In this document: positions 7,034 through 13,778 of the stretch, piece by piece
Position numbering within the stretch: position 1 is the first letter of the stretch
How the letters are laid out: each line of letters begins with the position of its first letter
Virus record (IMG/VR): IMGVR_UViG_3300035698_005558
Location: 1-23,239 of that record
Strand: one strand, 5' to 3'
DNA from: a virus
DNA length: 23,239 bases
Position numbers and translations under genes: made by a program
Notes under the pieces: model-generated
The model's input: only the letters and a program-made list of their open reading frames with translations
Databases searched by the model: none
Told to the model about the DNA's origin: nothing

Positions 7034-7321
7034 TTATTTCTTCTTTTTTGTTGGTTTCTTGTAAGATTCTAGATCATGCATTTCTGCAATCTTCTTACTC
7101 ATCTCTATTAAAGCTTGTTTATAGTCATCAAATAGTCTTTGTTTCATCCTTTTACAATTAACACAAATATATTTTTCGTCTTCTGATCTCTTATTCTTTA
7201 ACTGTGTATCAGTAGCAGTCTTCAATTCAGTATAACTAAATAAATAATTTACTTCTAAAGTAATTTCCTCGTACTCTCTTAATGTAATACCACACATATC
7301 ACAACTTAGTTCTAATCCCAT
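7034..7321 (-). CDS. small zinc-finger protein (95 aa)
   Basis: A 95-residue protein with CDMC near the N terminus and CVNC at about residue 53, enough for one four-Cys zinc site spanning a loop of some 40 residues. The second half is helical and ends in a Lys run (KKPTKKKK), which favours nucleic-acid binding. GAGGAG precedes the ATG at 7321. It belongs to an uninterrupted run of small genes from gmhA downward. Function unknown. Confidence 0.72.
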   Translation of the reverse strand: MGLELSCDMCGITLREYEEITLEVNYLFSYTELKTATDTQLKNKRSEDEKYICVNCKRMKQRLFDDYKQALIEMSKKIAEMHDLESYKKPTKKKK

Positions 7322-7330
7322 TTGGTCTCC

Positions 7331-7561
7331 TCAAGATACTTTGCGTATACATCGCTTACAATAATATCTTTCTTTGTAAAACGTAAATTTTCCACCTTTC
7401 TGACCACATGTTACACAAGTGGCTGGTACTCTTTCTTTTTTACCAAATATGCTAATCCAATTCTTAGCCCATTTAAATAATGAGATAGATCTTGGTCTAT
7501 CACCCTTACCTGCACGACCACCGCCAAAATATGTAGTACCATTATTTTTTAGTAGCTTCAT
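7331..7561 (-). CDS. small basic zinc-ribbon protein (76 aa)
   Basis: The product has a Gly/Arg-rich basic start (FGGGRAGKGDRPRS), a Trp-containing segment, and a C-terminal zinc ribbon of CVTCG and CKRC. The start at 7561 lies within the end of the preceding gene; GAGGT stands eight bases in front of the ATG, supporting coupled translation. Likely to bind RNA, DNA or a host protein, but no family is recognised. Confidence 0.7.
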   Translation of the reverse strand: MKLLKNNGTTYFGGGRAGKGDRPRSISLFKWAKNWISIFGKKERVPATCVTCGQKGGKFTFYKERYYCKRCIRKVS

Positions 7562-7820
7562 CCTTATTTACCTCTTTTTTAATTTGTTTACCATATCTCT
7601 TCTTTAACGACATTCTAATCATTGCCATAATCTTTCCATCTGTTTTAGCATCATGTTCAATTGTTTGTACTATTAGGTCAAGCATGAACTGTTTATAATC
7701 CAGTGCTACGTTCTTTTTACATACTGGACACTTAGCGTACATTCCTTTATTACATACAAATACTTGACCACCATTTTTGTGTATTTCTTCTGAACAAATA
7801 TGTTTCTTCTTTTTAAACAT
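7542..7820 (-). CDS. small Cys/His-rich protein (92 aa)
   Basis: A 92-residue protein with a lysine-rich start, C-x(4)-H near residues 9-14, a single Cys around 23, and CPVC around 31-34, suggesting one zinc site. The remainder is helical and very basic (SLKKRYGKQIKKEV). AAGGAG precedes the ATG at 7820. It overlaps the next gene by about 20 bases. Function unknown. Confidence 0.72.
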   Translation of the reverse strand: MFKKKKHICSEEIHKNGGQVFVCNKGMYAKCPVCKKNVALDYKQFMLDLIVQTIEHDAKTDGKIMAMIRMSLKKRYGKQIKKEVNKDEATKK

Positions 7821-7831
7821 TGTTTACTCCT

Positions 7832-8065
7832 TTATTTTTTCTTTGGTCTATTTCTTCTGGGTTTAAAACAACTTGGACTTTTCTCTAAATGACCCATCCA
7901 TTCTTTATCAATAATAATTTCAGGATATACTTCTGGTAATGCCTTTTTCTCTTTCTTTCTCTTATAAAAAGGTATGCCATCTAACATTTCTTGAATTCTA
8001 TCAAACCACCTATTAACCATTGCATCTATTTCTGTTAAATCTTTGTTATCTATATCTAGTTTCAT
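7832..8065 (-). CDS. hypothetical basic protein (77 aa)
   Basis: A 77-residue protein with an acidic N-terminal helix (about residues 9-30) and a strongly basic C terminus ending PRRNRPKKK. It has no CxxC, unlike its neighbours. The ATG at 8065 is one base after the stop of the previous gene (TAATATG), with AAGGAG ten bases upstream. The charge split suggests an adaptor or nucleic-acid-binding tail; no family recognised. Confidence 0.68.
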   Translation of the reverse strand: MKLDIDNKDLTEIDAMVNRWFDRIQEMLDGIPFYKRKKEKKALPEVYPEIIIDKEWMGHLEKSPSCFKPRRNRPKKK

Positions 8066-8066
8066 A

Positions 8067-8234
8067 TTATCTTAACTCCTTCTCTAATTTTTGTAGTATT
8101 TTTTCAGCTAATTTGAATCTATCTGAGCAATATATATGTATTGGTGTGTCCCCTATCTTTTCTAGCTCTTCTTGCCAATCTAGGATTATATTGTACATAA
8201 CAGCTATCATAGCTAGTCTTTTTAAGTTATCCAC
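8067..8234 (-). CDS. small helical protein (55 aa), GTG start
   Basis: A 55-codon frame from a GTG at 8234, with AAAGGAG seven bases upstream. The overlapping ATG at 8236 leads into a stop after four codons, so GTG is the sensible start. The product (starting MDNLKRLAMIAVMYN) looks fully alpha-helical and charged. It sits between gmhA and the next small gene with one base to its follower, filling an otherwise empty interval of about 180 bases. Confidence 0.6.
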   Translation of the reverse strand: MDNLKRLAMIAVMYNIILDWQEELEKIGDTPIHIYCSDRFKLAEKILQKLEKELR

Positions 8235-8248
8235 ATTACTTCTCCTTT

Positions 8249-8812
8249 CTATAAACTTAATTCAAATTCTAAGTAATCACAAATAGAATGTATTAATACT
8301 AATGTGCTTTCCTGTATCGTTGGTGTATTATCTGATGGTATATTAAAGGTAATACCACATAGTTTATTTAATTTAGTTTTCTTAGTACCTATAATGGCAA
8401 TAGTTGTAATTCCCATCTTCTTAGCTTGCTTCACAGCTTGGATTAAATTCTTTGATTTTCCACTAGTAGATAGTACAATTAAACAATCCCCTGGTAATCC
8501 CAATGCTTCCACTTGACGTGAGAAAATCTTATCATATTTGTAATCATTGCCTAAAGCTGTCAGTATGGACGTGTCTGTGTTTAAGGCTATAGCAGCATAC
8601 CCTTTTCGTTCTCTTTTGAACCTACCCACCAACTCAGCGGAAAAATGGGATGCCTGTGCAGCACTGCCACCATTACCTACTATCATAATTTTGTGTTTAC
8701 TTTTTAAACAGAGTAGTAATAAGTCTGTTATAATATTCCAGACATGGCAATATTCAGTATCTTCTAATAATTGTAATACATTAGCTAGTTTATTTAATGA
8801 TCTATAATACAT
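8249..8812 (-). CDS. gmhA: GmhA-type sedoheptulose-7-phosphate isomerase (SIS domain)
   Basis: A 187-residue SIS-domain protein close in length to bacterial GmhA (about 190). GmhA turns sedoheptulose 7-phosphate into glycero-manno-heptose 7-phosphate, the first step of ADP- or GDP-heptose synthesis. Visible marks are the phosphate-binding GNGGSAAQASH, the expected metal-site residues H56 and E60 (SHFSAELVGRF) with Q167 and H175 (TIQESTLVLIH), and the LSTSGKS loop. The frame extends to an ATG at 8824, but GGAG lies six bases before the ATG at 8812, so that start is preferred. Upstream is a structured leader and a strong promoter. With the GT9 and sulfotransferase-like genes nearby, it suggests that the phage remodels a heptose-containing glycan. 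No gmhB, hldE or related genes are in the window. Confidence 0.9.
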   Translation of the reverse strand: MYYRSLNKLANVLQLLEDTEYCHVWNIITDLLLLCLKSKHKIMIVGNGGSAAQASHFSAELVGRFKRERKGYAAIALNTDTSILTALGNDYKYDKIFSRQVEALGLPGDCLIVLSTSGKSKNLIQAVKQAKKMGITTIAIIGTKKTKLNKLCGITFNIPSDNTPTIQESTLVLIHSICDYLEFELSL

Positions 8813-8828
8813 ATTATTCTCCATTAGT

Positions 8829-9018
8829 GTAAGTTAAAGTTAGGTGAGGATTTGCACCTCACACTGTAGCATGTCAACTCGCCTAAAATAGGTATCCCTA
8901 TTTCGGGTTAACTCAAGCTACTCATTACTTGTCCCCAGTAAGAAGTTCTCTCCTAGGATAGCTGAGAGCGACTCAGCAGTTTGTTAGCATTACCTATTCT
9001 GCCACTAACCTTTCTTAC
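8829..9018 (-). ncRNA. 190-nt structured RNA leader upstream of gmhA, class unknown
   Basis: The RNA would start near 9018, seven bases past the -10 box. Its two ends pair in a 13-bp closing helix: 9018-9014 with 8833-8829, 9013-9011 with 8838-8836, 9009-9005 with 8843-8839. Inside lie a 6-bp hairpin (8977-8972 with 8966-8961), a 5-bp hairpin (8941-8937 with 8929-8925), a 56-nt long hairpin (8921-8866) with helices GTAGC/GCTAC, a 9-bp helix with one mismatch and one G-U pair, and a 7-bp helix capped by a GATA tetraloop, and a 6-bp hairpin with a TGCAAAT loop (8862-8857 with 8849-8844) like a tRNA T-arm. No ORF of note is present. It ends seven bases before the gmhA ribosome-binding site. It could be a riboswitch-like leader or a separately processed RNA. 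Confidence 0.7.
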
Positions 9019-9024
9019 AGTATA

Positions 9025-9053
9025 AGTATACCATATTGATAGTACTTTGTCAA
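9025..9053 (-). promoter_or_regulatory. sigma70-type promoter, TTGACA-17-TATACT
   Basis: The minus strand has TTGACA (9053-9048), a 17-base spacer and TATACT (9030-9025), close to a perfect consensus. It sits just past the end of the connector gene, and the predicted start coincides with the 5' base of the structured RNA. Confidence 0.88.
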
Positions 9054-9061
9054 GTGTTTAC

Positions 9062-9658
9062 TTAAAATAGTTCAAAATAATCCGTTTCTTCATAGTTCTG
9101 TAATACTTTGTCAATTTCTTCATCAATTAATTTTGGTTGTGTTTTAAAATCCGTTAAATTCCACTCTACCCCATAGTCTCCCATGTTTTCTCTGATCATT
9201 TCTTTTGGAACTAATGAAGGTTTTGTCAATAATACTAACTTTAAATAAAAAAGTGAAATAATCAATTTGTCTATTGCACCTACACTGCTTTGATTATATG
9301 TATAAACTGCTACAGCCTTAGTTAAATTAGAAAAAGTACTTGCATAATATATAATACCTTCTTCTACGTATAATGTATAGGCTGTATTGGCTACTACAGT
9401 AGCTGTCTCATTATCTCCGTTACCTGAATAAGTTGTTAAAGTTGTTACTGCATTGATATCTACTTTAGATAATCTAAGATACTTCTTTGATGAAAATAAC
9501 CTTACTGTGTCAGTCTGTGTACCAGAAGCATAGTTTTTACCTAATTTAGTTGCTGCCTGTATCTTAGAGGCATTCACTAAATTTGTGTCTAGGTTTGCTT
9601 CCACTATTCCCGTTAACGCTGCTAATTCTGCATTTGTGATTACTGTTACATCCGCCAT
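9062..9658 (-). CDS. probable head-tail connector/adaptor protein
   Basis: A 198-residue protein. The opening (ITNAELAALTGIVEANLDTNLVNASKIQAATKLG) resembles the short helical pair at the start of gp6-like head-completion/connector proteins, and the C-terminal third is again helical with an acidic aromatic end (NYEETDYFELF). The middle is beta-rich and Thr-rich. The function is inferred from this pattern and from lying downstream of the capsid gene, though the glycan genes stand between. GGAGG precedes the ATG at 9658. It could instead be a minor capsid or decoration protein. Confidence 0.55.
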   Translation of the reverse strand: MADVTVITNAELAALTGIVEANLDTNLVNASKIQAATKLGKNYASGTQTDTVRLFSSKKYLRLSKVDINAVTTLTTYSGNGDNETATVVANTAYTLYVEEGIIYYASTFSNLTKAVAVYTYNQSSVGAIDKLIISLFYLKLVLLTKPSLVPKEMIRENMGDYGVEWNLTDFKTQPKLIDEEIDKVLQNYEETDYFELF

Positions 9659-9670
9659 AATATATTCCTC

Positions 9671-10114
9671 CTACTTAATTATAAACCCTCTTATTTGTCT
9701 ATCTTTTAATAAATCTTTTAATAACCTTTGTAATGTTGAGTATTCCTTAATACTTATATCACTCTTTTTTCCTCCGAATATGTATATTCCCAAGTCCATG
9801 TACCTTTTTTTAATACAATTACAAACATTTTTTTCTTTGTCAAATTCGTATAATAAAATATTTGAGTCTTTAGTTATATTCTTATAAATAGATGTACAAA
9901 ATAAACTGTGATTTACATGGTATTTAACTAATAAATCTAAGTCCAATTCAGTAAGATTACTTGGTGATTTACAAATTATTATAATGCCCTGTTCAAAATC
10001 ACACTCTTTCACTTCGTCAAATATTTCCTTATTTGTTTTAAAAGTAGTACACATATAAGTATATTTAGTTTTTAGTCCTTGTATAGTTTGTAATGAATAA
10101 CATTTGATAGCCAT
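9671..10114 (-). CDS. hypothetical protein (147 aa)
   Basis: I do not recognise this 147-residue protein. It has six or so scattered Cys residues, a hydrophobic strand (GIIIICKSP) followed by helix, then a second half with a basic helical end (LQRLLKDLLKDRQIRG). No signal peptide or membrane span. AAGGTGA precedes the ATG at 10114. It lies between the sulfotransferase-like gene and the connector gene. An alternating strand-helix pattern would allow a Rossmann-like fold and a role in the glycan block, but that is inference from position. Confidence 0.68.
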   Translation of the reverse strand: MAIKCYSLQTIQGLKTKYTYMCTTFKTNKEIFDEVKECDFEQGIIIICKSPSNLTELDLDLLVKYHVNHSLFCTSIYKNITKDSNILLYEFDKEKNVCNCIKKRYMDLGIYIFGGKKSDISIKEYSTLQRLLKDLLKDRQIRGFIIK

Positions 10115-10122
10115 AGTTCACC

Positions 10123-10395
10123 TTATATTAGTTTTTTCTTTCTTAAGTACCGTAGTACTTTATTTACACTCTCTTCAACTGTTTCATTATCAGTATTTAA
10201 AACAATCTCTGGATTTAAAGGTTGCTCATATTTTTGTGAAATTCCAGTAAAATTTGGTATAATTCCTGCTTTTAATATATACGTTCCCAATTCCGAACTC
10301 ATAAATATGTCAGGATGATTACTTAACATTTCAGCTAATATAGTTGTTCCCGATCTATATATTCCGCAGATAACTAAATCCCTTATATTATCCAT
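10123..10395 (-). CDS. short sulfotransferase-like protein, probably truncated
   Basis: A 90-residue protein that begins like the sulfotransferase family: a strand, then GIYRSGTTILAEMLSNHPDIF, which matches the 5'-phosphosulfate-binding loop that contacts the PAPS donor. Full sulfotransferases run to about 250-300 residues and need a later 3'-phosphate loop, which is absent here, so this is either a remnant or a small P-loop protein of other function. The start at 10395 has a perfect AAGGAGGT and overlaps the end of the GT9 reading frame by a few bases. The C-terminal part (TDNETVEESVNKVLRYLRKKK) is helical. It may once have modified the glycan made by its neighbours. Confidence 0.6.
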   Translation of the reverse strand: MDNIRDLVICGIYRSGTTILAEMLSNHPDIFMSSELGTYILKAGIIPNFTGISQKYEQPLNPEIVLNTDNETVEESVNKVLRYLRKKKLI

Positions 10396-11284
10396 TAGTA
10401 CCTCCTTCCAGTATTTCTATAGACATTTCTATTATACTATCACTAGAAATAGCTTCCATACATTCTGCACCTATTCTCTCAATATCCTGATTTTCTATAT
10501 CTTTTTTATACTTACAATTATTCATAAATACTCCTCTATCAAAACAAATACAATCTGGTTTACTCCACAATACCTTAGTTAAATCATAATAAGAACATCT
10601 AGTAATAGGATTAATGTTTCCAAATAAAGCAATACAAGGCTTTCTTAAAGCATGAGCAACATGTAGAAACCCAGAATCAGGAGTAATTAATAAATCTACC
10701 GAATTAATTATAGATATCGCTTTTCGTAAATTAGTTCTACCTACTACATCTAATACTTGTGGGTTCTTCTCAATAAATTCTAAATACTTTGTAGTAAATG
10801 GGCGGTGATCCCAACATCTGGTAGCAGTTCCTAAAACTACTATATTATAGTTGTCTTTTAAACTGTTGATAACATTCAATGTACCTTTTATTGTGTAGGT
10901 TCTTACAGGAGAAATGGAATTTAAAACAATTCCTATAGTTTTCTTATTTTTATCAAATGATTTACAGATATCTTTAGCTACTTTCTCTTCCTCGGTAGTA
11001 ACAAAATATTTAAATCTTACTAGGTCTGGTACTTCTAAATTAAATAGTTTAAAAAACATATCTATTCTTGGTTTAGTAGTATATTCGCTCTCTGTTAACT
11101 GTCCTCGTGGGTTAATACTCTTTGATTCCACACCAAAATCTAAATCTATAACTATATCATATGTGTTTCTTTCATTGTCCTGTAATTTATCTCCAAATTC
11201 TACTTTTATTACCTCACTTATATCATTGTTACCTTGAAATAACTCTGGATAGTTAGTTCTATATGCTATATGAGCATCTGGGTA
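10388..11284 (-). CDS. third GT9 domain, cut off from its parent by an in-frame stop
   Basis: This stretch is in the same reading frame as the 802-residue glycosyltransferase upstream and continues it directly after the TAA at 11285-11287: ...LAELRR-stop-YPDAHIAYRTNYPELF. Its 299 codons complete a third GT-B domain of the ADP-heptosyltransferase type, with ITPDSGFLHVAHALRKP and IALFGNINP matching the second-half motif of domains one and two, and a Cys cluster (CICF...NCKY...ECME) in the same place. The first usable start downstream is a GTG at 11131 with no ribosome-binding site, so independent translation looks poor. It is therefore a disrupted domain, or one expressed by readthrough. Confidence 0.75.
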   Translation of the reverse strand, partial: YPDAHIAYRTNYPELFQGNNDISEVIKVEFGDKLQDNERNTYDIVIDLDFGVESKSINPRGQLTESEYTTKPRIDMFFKLFNLEVPDLVRFKYFVTTEEEKVAKDICKSFDKNKKTIGIVLNSISPVRTYTIKGTLNVINSLKDNYNIVVLGTATRCWDHRPFTTKYLEFIEKNPQVLDVVGRTNLRKAISIINSVDLLITPDSGFLHVAHALRKPCIALFGNINPITRCSYYDLTKVLWSKPDCICFDRGVFMNNCKYKKDIENQDIERIGAECMEAISSDSIIEMSIEILEGGTNG

Positions 11285-13693
11285 TTATCTTCTTAACTCA
11301 GCTAGTGGGGAGGTAGTCATTAAAATATCACCTAATCCAGAGCTTCTGTTTATTAAAATTCTCTTTTGTATTGGTATATTATTCACCACTCTATAAACCT
11401 CCCCAAATATTTGCTTAGTTGTTATACCCTCCATACATCTTGACCCTATTTTTGGAGTACATCCATAAGATTTCCATTTAACATCTCCACATTTATCCTT
11501 ACACTTTAATGTATGATTTCTTATTGGTGTTACATATTTATAATCATGAACTCTCAAGCTTGGATTTATTGCTCCAAATAAAGCTATACACTTTACTCCC
11601 AAGGCTTCACACATATGTATTACTCCTGTATCTGGTGCTATTACTAAGTCCGCATGATGTAATATTCCTAGTAGTTGTCTTATTGTTGTAGTATTACAAA
11701 AATTAAATATGTTCTTTTTAGGTAAAAATTTCCCTAAAAATCTAGGTAATCGCTGATTTGTAAACCACCAACCACTAGTGAATTTTCCAACTAACAATAT
11801 ATCAAAATCTTCTTTTAATTCTAACAGTAATTCTGTAACTTTTTCTAATGGATAAGTTCTTAATGGTGTAGATGCATTCATTACGTACACTAATTTTTTT
11901 CTAGTTGATCTTTTAAATATATTCCAAAACTTCTTCCCTTGTTTCATCTCTGCTTTATTTAAAATTATTTGTGGGTTAAATCCTTCGTAAGTTATGTTAG
12001 ACCTTTGATAAAAAAGTAAGTTTCTAGGAACATTAAAGTAATCGTAACTATTATAACCCTCTTCTACAACTTGATTTAGATTTAGTATTGAGTCATACTG
12101 TTCATCAATGGGTTTCTTTGTATACAGTATATCTATATCTGTATTAAATTTAAATATCTCTACATGGTTAGTTAACAACCCTAATTTAGTAATATTAGGA
12201 TATCTAGTTCTTATATCATGTAATACTGATGATAACATAATTAAATCACCTATTCCACTTTGTCTAACAATTAATAATGATTCTACTGCACCATAATCTA
12301 TTACTGCTTCTGAATTATTACTATAAAATAGTGACTCTAATTTAGTAAAATATTTGTTATCTTTATTTAATTTTGGAATTAATAATCTTATAGCTTCTAA
12401 TACATCGTCAACCTTAATATGATACATACATTTATAGATGTTTCCTATTCTACAATCTGGACTCATTTTTGGTTCGTTCTTAGACTTATAATAGCATGGA
12501 CTACATGATAATGGTGATTGAATTGGTACACAGTTATCATAGTAACTGGTTCTCCAAGAGGCTGGTATAATACTAAATAGTGCTATTGTAGGTTTTTTAA
12601 ATGCTGCTGCTATATGCAATGCTAAACTATCTACTGTAAGTACTAAGTCTGAGGAATAAATTAAAGAGCATACTTCTCTTATAGTGTTCTTTCCAGTTAA
12701 ATTAAATACATCTTTATAATCACTTGCTATTTTTCTCTTTCCAACTAGGATTATATTAAACTTCATTAAATTTAATTTATTTATGATTTCCCCTACATAA
12801 GTTTCTGGATACCTTCTTGCTGGTGAATTTGAGTCAACATTAATTACTAAGTTAATTTTTTGGTCTTTTATATAATTACTTGCGTATGCTATTTCTTTCT
12901 GTGTTAAATGTAACTGTGGTAATTTATCTTCCACTTTTATCTTAAAAAATTCAGCAATAGAATCTACTCTTGGTTTATGTGTAATAGGATTTTGTGTATC
13001 TTCTAAAAAGCTTCCTAAACAGTAATAATTATCAAAGCATCTATTACTTTGGTAATATTTTGATTCTGCGTAAGACCCTACAATCTCATCTAAATCGGGG
13101 TTTTGTTTTAATACTTCATTGGCTGGCTGATTACAAACGTAAGTAATAGTAGAAAATGGGTGATTTAGTTTTAACTGTTTTACTATGGCTGTAGTTATTA
13201 GTATATCTCCTATTCCTCTATCTCCACAATCAGTTATTGAATCGAATACTATATGATTAATTTTTTGATCCTTTATTTCTATCTCACATAAATTACCTAA
13301 TTGTTTTAAATCTAGATTTAAGCAATTTGTTTTTGTTCTAAAATTCTTTGCTACCAATTCTCCTCTAGTATTATGTCCATGAACTGCCGAAATAACATCA
13401 GTTTCCCTTAATATACGCTCATTAAAGAACTTATTTGTTGTTTCAACATATATAATACTCTTATTATTAATAAATTGATTGGGGAATTTATTACAAAAAT
13501 AAATAATAAATGTATTGTTAGATAATAATTTTTTGAGAATTTGTTGTGGTGGAAGTAAGTCCTCTGATAACTCATGAGAACCATAGACTAATACATACTT
13601 CTTACTGCTTTCTGGTACAGTAAAAGATGCTGTGCTTTGTGGGATATTAGAACTGTCTGTTCTTATTTTACATATTGCGTTTAAGTGTAGCAT
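11285..13693 (-). CDS. multi-domain GT9 (heptosyltransferase-like) glycosyltransferase
   Basis: An 802-residue protein, likely transferring heptose or another sugar to a surface glycan. Residues 1-145 form a separate N-terminal region of unknown kind. Then come two complete GT-B/GT9 domains: about 148-435 (RGIGDILITT; LTVDSLALHIAAAFKKP) and 472-770 (SGIGDLIMLSS; IAPDTGVIHMCEALGVK). Each has a four-Cys cluster after the sugar-nucleotide motif. A third domain begins at about 778 (SGLGDILMTT) and is stopped by TAA at 11285. GT9 enzymes are usually single-domain, around 350 residues, so tandem domains are unusual and could build an oligosaccharide. AGGAG precedes the ATG at 13693. It lies directly downstream of the capsid gene and a strong hairpin, and shares context with gmhA. 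Confidence 0.85.
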   Translation of the reverse strand: MLHLNAICKIRTDSSNIPQSTASFTVPESSKKYVLVYGSHELSEDLLPPQQILKKLLSNNTFIIYFCNKFPNQFINNKSIIYVETTNKFFNERILRETDVISAVHGHNTRGELVAKNFRTKTNCLNLDLKQLGNLCEIEIKDQKINHIVFDSITDCGDRGIGDILITTAIVKQLKLNHPFSTITYVCNQPANEVLKQNPDLDEIVGSYAESKYYQSNRCFDNYYCLGSFLEDTQNPITHKPRVDSIAEFFKIKVEDKLPQLHLTQKEIAYASNYIKDQKINLVINVDSNSPARRYPETYVGEIINKLNLMKFNIILVGKRKIASDYKDVFNLTGKNTIREVCSLIYSSDLVLTVDSLALHIAAAFKKPTIALFSIIPASWRTSYYDNCVPIQSPLSCSPCYYKSKNEPKMSPDCRIGNIYKCMYHIKVDDVLEAIRLLIPKLNKDNKYFTKLESLFYSNNSEAVIDYGAVESLLIVRQSGIGDLIMLSSVLHDIRTRYPNITKLGLLTNHVEIFKFNTDIDILYTKKPIDEQYDSILNLNQVVEEGYNSYDYFNVPRNLLFYQRSNITYEGFNPQIILNKAEMKQGKKFWNIFKRSTRKKLVYVMNASTPLRTYPLEKVTELLLELKEDFDILLVGKFTSGWWFTNQRLPRFLGKFLPKKNIFNFCNTTTIRQLLGILHHADLVIAPDTGVIHMCEALGVKCIALFGAINPSLRVHDYKYVTPIRNHTLKCKDKCGDVKWKSYGCTPKIGSRCMEGITTKQIFGEVYRVVNNIPIQKRILINRSSGLGDILMTTSPLAELRR

Positions 13694-13716
13694 TACTATG
13701 CTTCTCCTAGGGATAT

Positions 13717-13742
13717 ACCTGGGGATCTTTGGATCCCCAGGT
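13717..13742 (-). terminator. strong hairpin after the capsid gene (possible terminator or processing site)
   Basis: A perfect 11-bp inverted repeat (ACCTGGGGATC and its complement, 13717-13727 with 13732-13742) has a 4-base loop. It lies 37 bases after the capsid stop and just before the GT9 ribosome-binding site. It is GC-rich in an AT-rich setting. No T-run follows on the minus strand, so it may act by stabilising or separating the capsid mRNA rather than as a full intrinsic terminator. Confidence 0.6.
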
Positions 13743-13778
13743 TATCTTAGACTATACCGACACTAGGTCAGTACCATT

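Noticed and set aside
8020-8286. Plus-strand 88-residue ORF
   Set aside because: It is antisense to the gmhA end and a well-supported minus-strand small gene, with no ribosome-binding site and a shadow-like Ser/Leu/Ile composition.
8829-9018. One or two ordinary tRNA genes
   Set aside because: A T-arm-like hairpin and a D-arm-like segment are present, but no anticodon stem with a U33-type loop can be formed in register, and the length is about 100 bases too great for one tRNA. Splitting it in two leaves the first without a T-arm.
10388-13693. Alternative genetic code explaining the in-frame TAA
   Set aside because: TAA ends many other genes in this window at natural positions, often overlapping the next start, so it is a normal stop here.
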